NCBI RefSeq assembly: GCF_000208865.1
Contig: NC_018396.1
Span: forward strand, 4,211,101 to 4,275,100
DNA: 64,000 nt
Direction of reading: 5' to 3'
Source of the DNA: Neospora caninum Liverpool
Taxonomy: Eukaryota > Apicomplexa > Conoidasida > Eucoccidiorida > Sarcocystidae
Each line of letters begins with the position of its first letter. Positions within the stretch are counted from its first letter, which is position 1. The notes under the pieces are model-generated. The model was not told where the DNA came from and did no database searches. It saw nothing but the letters and a program-made list of their open reading frames with translations. The translations under genes and the position numbers were made by a program. This document shows positions 53,501 to 64,000 of the stretch, piece by piece.

Positions 53501-56500
53501 TACATGCACATGCATGTGTATATGTGTGGCATGTCTGTGTTTTTCCACGTGTGTTTGCGTCATTTCCGCTCCAGGCTTTCCCCTTTTCTTCATCGGCCCG
53601 CACACCTGTCTCTGCGTCTCCTCGTCTCTGAGGACTTGAATCGGAACTGTGAGCCGGTGCCCTTTGCCTTCTCCCGAGGCCGGCACCGCGACCAACTGCT
53701 GAATGAGCTGCAGGCTGAAGTTCAGTTCGTCGAGCAGCTGCTCGCCTTTTCTTTGTTGCGCCAAAAGGTGGGCACTGCCTGCAGGCGACGTCCACACGCT
53801 CTCGGCCCCCGCGCTCGCCTGTTCGCGCCGAAATCCGGTCAGTTGCTCCTTGAGAAAAACCAGTTTCTGACACGTTTGCATGAGTGACGCAGACAGCCGC
53901 GTTCGGCCCACCATGGCGAAGCACCGCAAGAAGTCGTCGAGAGGAGACCCGCCCGCCCCTCCGAGGAGATTCCGCGACGGACAAGACGCGTGCGAGTCCT
54001 TGGCGTCTGCACTCGGACACGCCACGTCTGCGTCGCGGTGACAGCAAATCAGCAACGCTCTGCAACACAGTGGAGCACACAGTCGCACGACGGCCATATC
54101 GCATGCACCACGCAACTGTCTCAGTGGCATCCCAAGAAGCAGGCAAAGCGAACGCCACCGGGACGCAGGTCCGCAGGGCCCGAGTTGCAGCGGCCCAAGG
54201 GCACGTGACGCATTTTCTCTCTGCAAAGAGACCGACAAAAAAGTGCTGCACACGCGGTGTCAGCCACTGCAGTCACGAGATGCTGGGGACAGACCAGTGA
54301 ACGACAGTGACCATAGTCTGGGAACAAACAAATCAACAAACACACACGCGTCATACACGATCACGAGTATATATATATATATATATATCATTACATGCAC
54401 AAAGATACACGTTTATACAGGCAGTGGAGATCTGGTTTTGCTCTCCGCGACACAGCGTGCCTAGAAGCAAAGCGCTGGCGGCGTACAGAATGGATCTACG
54501 CGTCGGATTTGCTTACTGTCCAACGAAGACGTTGAAGACGAATTGCATGGACTGCTGAAACGCAGACCACCAGTGCCGCTCTTTGATTCCCGTTTCAGGT
54601 AACTGCGCATTCCCTCCTCGCGCTTCGGCCTGCGCCGCAGGCTTCTCTTGGAGGATCTGTTGCTGCAGCTTGTCAGCCCACAAGCTCCAGGCCTGCAGGA
54701 AAACCTCGAGCGAGCCCACGGCAGCTTCCACACTCTCTTCGTAGTCGCCTGCGTGCGCATTTCCCTGCTGTTTCAAATCCGAACGAAGAATAACGCTCAT
54801 CAACGCCGTCGCGACTCTACACGCAGAACAAACACGTACAAACGTAGACACATACAGCCATGCATATACAGATCTATCTCTATAAATATATGTTTGTATG
54901 CGGCTTAGAAGGCGGGGATGAAAGGCATGATTTGAATTCTTCTTGCGTGTGTGAAGGCATCTAGAGGACGTGTCGGACCTTTCGGTCACAAGCTCCGCAT
55001 CTTTCGACACACGCGTTTCCTGGTGTAGCAATGCCCTCCGGCCTGCTACATTTATGTGACCACCTTCTCAACTAGAGGTATACATCTACACCCAGATACA
55101 GCCGTCTACCTCTCTGTATATGCTGATGCATGCATATGTGCATATATATCTATAGATATCTATGTACATATACGCATACGCATGCCGGACCTCCTGTGTG
55201 TCCGTTTGCTTCCCCACCAGCAGCCGTAACTTCCCACGATGGCGAGACTAGTAACGCGACGCGGCGGGGACAGAGCCACCCGAGAGGCGAGCATGAGACC
55301 GGTGACAGAGAAAACGCCTTACCGGACAAACAGCGGCAGTGCCTTGTTTGCGGTGCCGTCCATGAGGTACTCCGGAACAGCTTCGTTGCATTCTGAGCAC
55401 CAGGGAAGAGAACGGGGACGAGTCTTTATCTGTTATCTGAAGAGGCCTTGAGCGTCAGAAAGAGTACGAGACTGCCCGTCGACATGCTTACACCTTTCGC
55501 GCAGTCGGTCTCTCGACCGACTGCGCGACGCGCGCGCACGTCTCTCCCAGCTAGTGCGTAGTTGGCTGTGCATCTGCCTGTACGCCCCTGCAGCTCCTCT
55601 TTTGAAGCGTCGGGCGTTCTCGTTTCCCTCATGTTCTCTCTTTCTCGTGTGGTTTCCCCTCTGTCCTTCCGTTGAGCTTCCCGATCCCTCCTCCGCCGGC
55701 TTCCTCGCTCAGTCCGCGCCGGTCCACGCCTGTTCCGGGGCGGCGCGTTCGGGAGAAGGCTGCGTTCCAAGTTCCCTCACTCTCGCAAAGCACCCGTCGC
55801 TTCCTTCTCTCCCTCTCGCGTACCTGCCAGGTTGTGGAGGGCGAGACACAAGTCCTGGATTTCCGCCAGGTTGTCCGCGTCATCTTCGGACAACTCGAGG
55901 GGACCGTCTGCAATGGAGACAGTTGGCGAGGCCGTCGCGATGGCAGTGGTGACGCCCTCTCCGCACAAGGGCGAATTGAGGAACGGGCTCTGGTCGAGGA
56001 GGTCCAGAAGCACGTTGAGGAGAGGAATGTAGACGAACTCCGTGACTTTTTGCTTCTTGTTTCTGCCAATCGGGCCCGAGTAGCTGCGGGGCAACAGCGG
56101 AGACGCACCTGCCGTCGCCTCGCCGCGCGCCGCCGCGAGATTCGCAGCCAGCGTGGGGGCTGTCGACCCTACAGCCGACGGCGCCGAGCCGGTGCCGAAG
56201 AGCGCCCCAACCATGCGGTGGGCCCGAAACCGCGTCAGCCGCATCAGGATGAGGCGAGCGACCTTGAAGAGCGCGGGTTCCTCGTTCCGCCGCGCACTCA
56301 GGTGCCGATACAAGTCGAGAATGAGCGCAAACAGATTCGGCCGCTCCTGCTCGGGCCCCGGCGGGAAGACCAAAGCCTCGAGCCGAAACGTCTGAGAAGG
56401 AGATGCGGAAGAAGGAAAGAAGACTGGAAGCCAGTCGGCCGTCGGCGCGAACGAGACGTCGCTGGTCGTCACGAAGCGGAGCAGCACTTGCCCGAAATTC

Positions 56501-59302
56501 CAGTCCATCAACAGCTCCAAGATGCCCACAACACTTGCTGCGCGACAACACGAGACGGGGCAAAAGACGAAGGATTCCCTTGGGCGTGGCGCAGGCGTCT
56601 GGCTAAACCACGCGAGGAGAAAACTCGAAATGGTCCAGGAAGATTCGAAACACGGAAGCTCGCCATGCGGGGAGTCACACGCAAGAGCAGCGCCACAGCA
56701 AGGACCATCACCCCAGCTGTGGCGTCCCCGTGCGCGTTTGCCCGGCTCGTCTCTCTCGTTTCCTTCCCTGTTTCCAGTTTCTCCCTTCTTCTCTTCCTCT
56801 CTCTTCTGTCCCCACCCCGCGCCACCCCGCAGTTTTTTGCCTTTTGTGCTTACACATTTTGGCCCGCGTGTTGTTTCCCCTGCTATGCGTCTCTGCCTTG
56901 CTCCCTGTCTTCCTGTCTCTCATTTGAACCGTATCTCTCTCCGCGCCTGTCGCTCTCCGTGTCTGCGCAGGTTCCCAGTGCGGCTGCATGCACTCCCTTT
57001 TCCTCCGCGCTTTCCCCTCTACAGCCTTCCTTTTCCCGCCCCGCCTACCCCGTCTTCTCTCCGTCGACCCCTTGCGAGCACCGCCCTTGTGCCTCGCTGT
57101 TCACCCGCGCGTGCGGGGCTCGTCTGTTGCATTCTCCTCTCGCACACTCTTTCGCTTCCTCACTGCCATCCCCGTTTCGCCCCCCCCCCCCCCTCCCCCT
57201 TTCGTCAGTGAGCCGCCTACCGAGGAGGCTGTCGCGTTGTTTGCGTGCGTCGGCCGCGAAGCTCTGGGCGTCGGCGGCGTTGCCTTTCTTCAGGAGGAGA
57301 TTGAGAAGCGAGAGATCGAGGTCGACGAGAGGGAGAAGAATCTCGCGCTCGAACTGTTTCTTGCAGTCGATGTGCTGCTGCGTCGTGAGTTGGAGGAGAG
57401 ACAAATCCGAAGATCCCACTTCGCGCGACACACTCATCAGCACTGACAAGCAGAGAACGAAACTGCCGACGTGCGGCGACGGCTTCCCAGTCTCCAGAGC
57501 CTCGAGCACAGACGCCCCTTCCAGACGCGGTCTCTGCAAAGGCACAAGCACAGGCGAGAAGGCCAAACGGAGATGGTGCGTCCTACCGCACCGGTCTCGC
57601 CGACGGATCCTGAGAGCTGGCAGGGCGTTGAAACCGGAGCCAAGCGAATGCGTGTCCCTGGAGAGGGCGGACAAAGCTACGCAGGCGTGAGAAAACGCAC
57701 TTGAGAAGCGGGAACGGCCCCGGCGGGGAGGAGCAGAGCCCGCATCTCTTCGAGCAGATTGCGGAGCAGCTGAAGAAGAGCGTCGCGCGTCTCGCGCGTC
57801 CCACTGGCGAGCGCCTTCCTGAGCAGGACCGCAAGCGCGTAGGTCATCTGTCGATCGCAAACGCCTGAAGGAGCAAAGAGAAAAGGAACTGCACCATGGA
57901 GACAGGGCCCAGAGCGCGCAGCGGAGAGAGGCAGGCAAGGATCGAGCAACTGGAGACAGGAAGAGCGCGACAGGGCTGGCGCATGCCGAGACGCGTGTGG
58001 GGTTCACGTGAAAAGAGAGGAAAGGTGGATTCGGAGTTGCAGGAACAAGCCAAGAAGCCCGCCGGTGGCGATACAGCCAGGAAGAGAAAAACACTTGAGG
58101 ACTGCAAAGCCTAAATGCTCATTCCGAGAGAAACCCGAGCGAATGCGCGAGAGGGCGAAGCAGCGCGGGGCCCGACAGGGGAAAATGGTCAGGCTTCAAG
58201 GTCAAAAAAAGGAGCGCATTGCGTGGGTGACTGCGAACGGAAGAACGTACGGTACTCTGCCGCCTGAGCAGGGTTGGTGTCTTGGAGGACTGCATGCGCC
58301 TGAAGCAGTCGAAGCATGGCCTGGATGAGGAAGACGATTTTCGACTCAAACTCGAGGAGCGGCGCTCGGAGCTCGTTTTGCAGGCCGTCGGCTGAACCCG
58401 AGTTCGCCGCCTTCGCACTGGCCTCATACGCCAGCTGCCGACGTCCCCATTGGGCGATCGCTGCAGCAGGAACATCGCAAAAAACGCGGTACCTGTGCAT
58501 AGTCCAAACGTGTCTGATTGCTCCGGTTTTGTGACAGTCAACTCTGCAAAGCCCAAAGGATGAATCCCACTCACACTCTCCCGCCGTCTTCTCCCTTTTG
58601 CTGCATGCATGACACCAGGAGGCACGGCGGAGCCGAGAGGCCCCCAAGCGCTGCCTGCGCCAGGTTCGGTGGTGGGTCGTTGGTACGTTTGCTGGAAGAC
58701 TGTAGGCGAATTATACGGGTTACAGTTACTTAACACTCTTTTCTTTGTAAGAGAAAACTGCTGCTCGAAGTGTTTTTCCGCTTCAGCTTCAACGAAAAGT
58801 CGCGCCCAGGAAGCTCAGCGCGGGGGGCGACTCACTGGGGTGGTCGGAGCAGGACAACTTCAGGTGTACATACACGAGACTGAGAGGTGAGGCTTCACAC
58901 CTTTGCGAATCCATCGGAAGCTAGCGCTTCTCGGGCTTTTTGCACTTGTCGATTCCTGTTTGGCGTTTTTTCTCGCTGGAAGTTTGCGCGTGTCTTACCT
59001 CCATTTCTGAGCACAATGACGGCAACGGAGAGAGTTGCCGCATCGCGGCTTTGCTCGAGAACTGCGAGGCAGAAGTCTAGCGACTCTACCCTCTGCTGCT
59101 GAAACTGGAGAAGGAGAGCCTCGGCTTGGGACCGTTCGTTGGCGTCGACGCTGAGCGCTGCAGTGGCGAGGCTCTCGAAGTCAGCTACAGTTTGCACGAG
59201 AGGCCGAGGAGACGCGAGAGAAGGAAACGAAGAGCCTGGGCCTCCCGAACCAAACATGGAGCCGCCACCGGGCATAGAACTGAGCGAGAGATCTTGCGAC
59301 AT
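46582..59302 (-). CDS. XPO4: Exportin-4 (importin-beta superfamily nuclear export receptor)
   Basis: Exportin-4 carries cargo such as eIF5A and SMAD3 out of the nucleus with RanGTP in animals. Exons: 58999-59302, 58251-58460, 57701-57864, 57221-57533, 55824-56537, 55323-55392, 54517-54816, 53606-54059, 52770-52959, 52287-52395, 51454-51863, 50847-50905, 49999-50147, 49471-49579, 48827-48900, 48283-48333, 47912-47989, 47514-47616, 46582-47316. Phase is continuous and the product has 1531 residues, against about 1151 in human. Family-like segments run in order: CKKQFEREILLPLVDLDLSLL then ELLMDWNFGQVLLRFV; PLDDFLRCFAMVGRTRL; ALKFFLQLIKRGYNCFDQTA; IFGNLKQSYKVFQLLAANS; IAEMLVDCMQTLQP. All-helical HEAT-like composition throughout. 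The start is ATG 59302-59300 (A at -3). The start of exon 8 is ambiguous (54059 preferred; another acceptor near 54220 also fits the frame). Gly/Ala/Ser-rich insertions explain part of the extra length. Confidence 0.82.
50504..50544. repeat. (CT)n-(TA)n compound microsatellite
   Basis: A CT run passes directly into a TA run, in the XPO4 intron between the exons at 49999-50147 and 50847-50905. A looser AT tract lies at about 50243-50282. Confidence 0.9.
51155..51230. repeat. Degenerate three-copy repeat in XPO4 intron 11
   Basis: Three variants of (A)GAAGATTTTGAGTATCA follow each other with GCATGC/GCATACAT spacers, about 27-33 bp apart. The third copy is the most diverged. Confidence 0.55.
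53276..53340. repeat. AT-rich microsatellite in XPO4 intron 8
   Basis: A (TA)n tract with TTTA and TTAAAT interruptions, between the exons at 52770-52959 and 53606-54059. A similar, looser AT tract lies at about 52516-52600 in intron 9. Confidence 0.88.
54368..54388. repeat. (TA)n microsatellite in XPO4 intron 7
   Basis: Ten TA units between the exon ending at 54517 and exon 8. Confidence 0.88.
55498..55527. repeat. Perfect 12-bp inverted repeat (hairpin) in XPO4 intron 5
   Basis: Arms CGCGCAGTCGGT (55498-55509) and ACCGACTGCGCG (55516-55527) are exact reverse complements around the 6-base spacer CTCTCG. The stem is GC-rich and would fold stably in RNA or single-stranded DNA. It lies between the exons at 55323-55392 and 55824-56537. 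Confidence 0.85.
57180..57199. repeat. Poly(C) tract
   Basis: Fourteen C residues, one T, then five C, in XPO4 intron 4 about 20 bp beyond the donor of the exon 57221-57533. On the transcribed sense strand it reads as poly(G). Confidence 0.85.
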
Positions 59303-62300
59303 CCTGTCTTTGTCGAATGCAGCGCACTGCCTCGCGCGGACGAGAGAAGCGAGGGACGAAATCACACGCCAAAAAAGACAGAGGCCGAAGATGCGGGAAC
59401 AGGGCGTGACGGCAGCAAAAAACGGAGGCACGCGGACAAACAAGGCCAAACACACGGTGGCTCCAATCGGCAGGCGAGACGTGGAGAGGAGACTTTCAGG
59501 TGTTCAGGGAGACAGGAACAGAAGATCTGGAGAGGAGACGAAAATCGGAGTATCGTAGGGAGCGGAGGCAGGCCCAGGCGGAGAGAAAGTTTGGACGCTC
59601 CACAGCCCACCCCCAACCGTGCAGCAACGGGGGGGATACAGACAGCGAAGGAGGAAAAGAGGGAGACGAAAGACGGTTTTGGAGAGTGACGGGAGAAGAA
59701 AGGGTGCGTATGGTGCCCCTGTTCTTTTCCCTTTCTGTGTGTCGCTTTCCAGATTTCGCGGAGACAGGTGGAAGGAAACGATGGTTTCTACTGCCGCTCG
59801 CGTCTGAGCCGACCCATTGCCTCCGCTGCGCTGTCTTGCCTGGCCTCGATCGTCGCTTTTTTCACGCGCTCGGCAATCTCCCTGCTCGTCGCCCCCTCGG
59901 AGCGCCCGCGTGAGTTTCGCCTCGAAAAGGGAAACCAGGTCGGCGGGAAACGAAAGAAAGAAAAGCGACTGCGGGCCACCCGACTCTGGGCTCGTCGTCG
60001 TCTTTGCGGGGAAGAGGGAGGCCGCCTGCCACCATGCGGAGGAGCCTGAGAATTCGGCGGAAACGGAAAGCAGACAGGGAGATCGGCGGGCTCTGACTCC
60101 TCTGGAGCAGCCGAGATACGACCTCGTTGGCGGGGAAAGCGTGTCGCGGGTTGCCGAGAAAAAGGCCAGCGCCACAGAGGCCCAGCGTGGAGAGTTTTCG
60201 CGCAAGAAAGGAACGGGAAGTTTCTGCACACCCGCAGAGCCGCCAGATGCCACGCGCTTTGAGAGTAGCCGAAAAGAGTAAAAAGGGGAATGCAGCTGCA
60301 AAACTGCCTGTGCGCTCTCGGGGAAGTGCAGGATATCTCCCTTGAACTAGAGACGGGACAAAGTCGAGGATCTCGCCTAGAAAAGACGGGACCGCCTCCC
60401 GGGAGAAAAGTGGTTCGCACAGGCGCACGCTGGGGCCTCGCTGCCCATTGTCTGCAAAACGGGGAGGGAAACTGGAGAAAAGCGATCATTCCTAACATAG
60501 CAAAACGAGAGAGTGTCTCCAGAACCTCCAAGGATCTTTCCGGCCTGGACTGTGTCCCTGCGCCGTCACGATTTTGTGTCTCTCTGGCGAACCCCCGGAA
60601 GAAGAGAAAAGTAGCTGCAAGACCGCGACTCTCGGGGCTGAAACCTTTCGGGGGAAGAGAGAGTATCGAGAGACAGCGGTGTGTGGCGCCTCCAAAACAC
60701 GAGACGGCAACGGAGCCTCGAACCCCTTTCTCTCCTTTCCTCCCTTTTTTTCCCCTTTCCCCGCGTATTTACACGGCGCCCTTTGCAGCTGCCTTCCATC
60801 TGGACAGCCCCAGTCCGAGCAGTGTATTTTCCCTGTGTCCCTCCCTGCCGGCTTCCTCGCGTGTGTCACTGCAGTCTGCCTTCGTCGGCTCAGAAAGCGA
60901 GCGCCGCTCTCGCGCGTCCCCGTGCCAAAAGCGACTTGTCTTTGATTGCGCGTATGCACACATCTGCAATTCACACTATGGAGAACCGCACCGTCTACAC
61001 CTCTTCCTCAGTGTGCTGACGGCGACGGCCTCGATACGTGTAGGAGATCAAAAGACGCACCGGCGGTGTCTGTGAACGACGCGTCAGCAGGCAATGCGAT
61101 GCTCCTGCTGCTCGAGGGCCCTCGAGACGAATCGGTCGACGTCTTTCATCCGCATTTCCTTTCTCCGCGCCTCTCTGTTCGCCTCTCGGCAAGCAGCGGA
61201 AGTGGGGCGAGCTGAGCGGCCTACCTCAAAGTGCTGCGCTTTTCTGGTTCTGACGCTTGTCGCCATCTCCGACTTCGTTTTCTAAACACGAAGCCCCATC
61301 TACAAAACCCTAGAATGCGTTGATACATCCGTATACTCTCTCTCGATTTCGATGTCTTACCCCCCGTCTACGTGCAAATGTGTACCTACACCAGAGTGTG
61401 TCCTTTTCCACTGTTATGTGTGACGGCGTATGCTATACTGCGGAGCTAGAGATGCGTATAAAGATATAAACATGTCTGGACGTGGATCTACGAATATGTC
61501 TGCGTCGCGATTCTCCTCCCCTTGAAGTTTTGTCTCGGAACTACCCTGTTTTCCTTGGCTAACCCGAGACTCCTGGCTCCACATCTTGGCAACGTCTGTG
61601 TCTATCCACAGTTCTCCAGCGAAGCGTCTTTTCACAAGCCTTCTCCATTCATTTTCAATTTCTCCCGTCCTCTCCAGTTGCGCCGCTCCTTTCGCCGTTT
61701 TCGACGCTCCAAGAACTCGTAAGTAGATTATATGCTCGCGTTCTGTTTTTCCACTCTGCCTCTAGCTTCGTGGTCCGCCTTGGCATCCTGGGGCCGCTCG
61801 TCACCTCTTCCTGCCTTTCCTTTCCTTCTGCTCTGTTTTTCTTTCGCATCGTTCTTTCCTCTCGCACGCGTGTTCCCCACATTTCTCCGTCATCCTTTTT
61901 CCAGTTCGTCTCCCGCCTCGCGCTACGTCGTGGGCGCAGTTGCCACCCGGCGCCCGAGAGAGACTTACAGCCACATTTCGCTAGCCAGCGCAAGCTTACC
62001 TCTCTCTCTCTATATATATATATATTTATATATCTATATATACGAATATATATGTTTCGGTTTTCGCGGATAGAGACAGAGGACGAGGAAGCGTCTCGTG
62101 GCTTCATGTGTTGTCGACGTCGGCGTTGCTTGCCTGTTGTGTTGTGGCCGCACGGATGTGGCAGGAGCTGGAGAGGACTCGTGGGGATTTTCGTCTGCTT
62201 GACGGACGTGCGCGAGCGTGCGTCTTGGTGGACGCGTTGTGCCCCGTTTCTTTCACCTCTGTCTCGCCTTTTGCGGATTCGACTTGCTTGCGTATGCTAG

Positions 62301-62303
62301 GAG
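59303..62303. promoter_or_regulatory. Divergent promoter/leader region between XPO4 and RFC1
   Basis: Three kb between head-to-head starts. From 59303 to about 60300 the plus strand is purine-rich (a pyrimidine-rich leader for XPO4). From about 60700 to 62000 it is pyrimidine-rich ahead of RFC1, so the skew switches at about 60.3-60.7 kb. Open frames of about 250 codons on both strands (59504-60301, 59788-60531, 60290-61075) show no motifs and follow the base skew. Transcription starts cannot be fixed from sequence. Confidence 0.6.
62001..62053. repeat. (CT)n-(TA)n compound microsatellite
   Basis: A short CT run followed by an interrupted TA tract in the RFC1 upstream leader, about 250 bp before the start codon. 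Confidence 0.9.
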
Positions 62304-64000
62304 ATGGACAAGAAGCGAGGCGACATCCGTGCTTTCTTCAAGCCGAAGGCACCTCTTCCTTCGTCTTCTGCAAAGACCGAAAAGCGAAAGAGCGCTTCGG
62401 CCGCGGCAGATTCCGCGCTCGCGCAGGGCGGCGCTCGCCTCGGAGGAGGCAAGAAGGAACAAAAAGAGGAAAACCCCGCGGAGTGGGGCGGACGAGAAGA
62501 GAAAGGCGACACGAAAGCAGGCAGCGGAAGGGTGGCTGGAGAAATCACGAAGCAGTCGATCCAGCTCAGCTCAGATGGTGAATCGCCAACCCGAATCTCC
62601 AAAGCAAGGTACGTGTGACGATTCCGTTGCTCATGTTGCCGCCGAAACCTCTCCACAAGGACACCGATTTGTACCGTCGGTGTGTTCACCTCTGTGCACG
62701 CTAGCGCCTGTTTGTGCGTGTAGACCTACGTATTTCTTTGTACCTATATCTATCTATCTGTATAGCTGTGTATCTATGAATATGTCTATGTCTCTTTACG
62801 TTGGTTCGCTTGCCATTTGTATCTAACCCGTCCGGCTTGTATGAATCGGCTCTTTGCCCTTCGTCGTCGTCTTTGCCTGGGTCTGTGTTTCGGCCTCCAG
62901 CTCTGCGGGTCACGGTCGCGGGAAGAGCGGCCGCTTGCGCCGGATCGCATCTTCCGATGAAGAGGAGAATTTCGCTTCTCGTTCGTCGGGTTCTCCGTGC
63001 ACTGCTGCCGCCCCTCCAGGCAGCTCTCCAGCAAAGGTAGTATGGCCTCCAACGGAGGCGAAAAGGAGATCCGAGGGAGAACCAGAAAAGCGCGCGGAAG
63101 AGAACAGGCGCAAAAGAAAGGAAGGCAGGCAGAAGGAGAGGGCGCGAGAGGTCGTTGACGTCGACGATTTCTTCTCCTCGTCAGTCGAGAAGGCGGTCGA
63201 GAAGGCCCTCACGCGCCCGCCTCAAAAGGCGAGGCACCAGGTCGATCTCATGCACGGCGAAGAAGCAAGCGAAGAAGGAGAGGAGAGAGCGAAAGAAAGA
63301 ACCGAGGCAGAAGCCGTGGGCGTCACGACTGACGCAGGAGCGAAACGCCCTGTCGCGCACAGCGCAAGTCAATGGGCCAAGCTGGTCAAGTCCATGGAGC
63401 CCGAGCAGGTTCGACAAAAGAAGAAGAGGGAAGCGAGAGAAAGTTCCACAATGATCTCAGACAGTGAAGACGAAAAGCCCGCGGGACCGGGGAAGCCAAC
63501 GAACCAAGACGATGACGAATATGTCCAAAGCAGTGAGGAGGACGACACTGAAGACGAGGAGGAAGACGAGGACGGCGAGAGCGAAGAAGAGGATGGCAGC
63601 AAGAGCATGAGACCCGGCGGCCGGACAAAAGCACAGAAAGACGTGCGCAAGCAGGCCAAGGCGGTAGCCAAGAGTCCAACAGTATCGTCGCCGTCTTCGC
63701 CAGCGAAAAACCGAAAAGTGGAAGAGCGGAAACAGGACGTCACTGCCACTATGCAACCGCCTTCTACGGGAAAGCGCATGTACCCCTCGAAGTCAGAGGA
63801 GAAGACCGAACAGACGAGTCCCTTCTCTCCATCGGCCCACAGAAAAAAACGGAAAATCGAAGATTCTGTGCCGTCGACGAAACAGGAAAACGAAGACCGG
63901 ACAGCTCCTCTCGCGGGATCGAAATCCAGCTTCGCAGGAAAAACCTTCGTCTTCACGGGAGTCCTCGATTCGATGGGCCGAGACGAGGCTGTCGCTGCGG
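62304..64000 (+). CDS. RFC1: Replication factor C subunit 1 (large clamp-loader subunit), 5' part
   Basis: The large subunit of the complex that loads PCNA on DNA. Exon 1 is 62304-62608 (ATG, donor GTACGT after two codon bases). Exon 2 starts at 62901 after a CCTCCAG acceptor and stays open to the window edge; together about 468 residues. The N-terminus MDKKRGDIRAFFKPK resembles RFC1's DIRKFF start, a PIP-box-like PCNA contact. A charged, Lys/Glu-rich region follows, with DVDDFFSS near 180 and an acidic run near 310-335 (EEDDTEDEEEDEDGESEEED). The BRCT domain begins near residue 445: FAGKTFVFTGVLDSMGRDEA, matching the GLIFVITGVLESIERDEA-type start of RFC1 BRCT. AAA+ and C-terminal regions would lie beyond 64000. 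A DNA ligase with BRCT is less likely given the N-terminus. Confidence 0.82.

Noticed and set aside
55672..57690. 672-codon plus-strand open frame
   Set aside because: Antisense to XPO4 exons 4 and 5 and the intron between them. The minus strand carries recognisable exportin sequence with in-phase splicing; the plus frame is Arg/Ser/Pro-rich shadow.
59504..61075. Several 190-265-codon frames on both strands
   Set aside because: They overlap one another in the XPO4/RFC1 divergent region, follow the purine/pyrimidine skew, and show no domain or splice support.

Overview
This is nuclear DNA of a coccidian apicomplexan, most likely Toxoplasma gondii or a close relative (Neospora, Hammondia). The reasons are: conserved eukaryotic genes split into many short exons with GT-AG introns, long pyrimidine-rich leaders, AT and ACAT microsatellites in introns, TGCATGC-type motifs, and a C2+PH gene of apicomplexan type. 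I cannot fix the species from sequence alone. No tRNA, rRNA, CRISPR array, transposase or operon was seen.

Layout. (1) 1-11894, minus: coatomer beta' (COPB2), 20 exons, 3' end off the window. (2) 11895-16953: divergent promoter and leader region. (3) 16954-20835, plus: a 487-residue C2+PH protein with a poly-cysteine N-terminus, resembling the rhoptry-surface RASP2/CERLI1 group. (4) 20836-30777: gene-poor and visibly less GC-rich, but it holds a five-exon candidate gene (24284-27569) for a signal/TM-bearing, Pro/Ser-rich secreted protein. (5) 30778-32496, plus: an intronless PHS-type MFS transporter. (6) 35928-43990, plus: a coiled-coil protein assembled from about 17 very short exons. (7) 43991-46581: convergent intergenic DNA. 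(8) 46582-59302, minus: exportin-4 (XPO4), 19 exons, about 1531 residues. (9) 59303-62303: a second divergent promoter/leader region. (10) 62304 to the end, plus: 5' part of replication factor C subunit 1 (RFC1), cut inside its BRCT domain.

The exon models for COPB2, XPO4, the C2/PH gene and RFC1 keep a consistent reading phase across every junction I placed, and protein similarity supports them. The coiled-coil and secreted-protein models rest on splice consensus and phase continuity only.

The genes do not form one pathway. COPB2 (Golgi-to-ER coat), the C2/PH protein (regulated secretion) and the predicted secreted protein all concern the secretory system. XPO4 and RFC1 are nuclear. Two head-to-head pairs (COPB2 with C2/PH, XPO4 with RFC1) probably share divergent promoters. 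I found no defence-like or multi-gene novel system. The best candidates for undescribed biology are the secreted-protein gene, the micro-exon coiled-coil gene, and the transporter that has lost conserved acidic residues.
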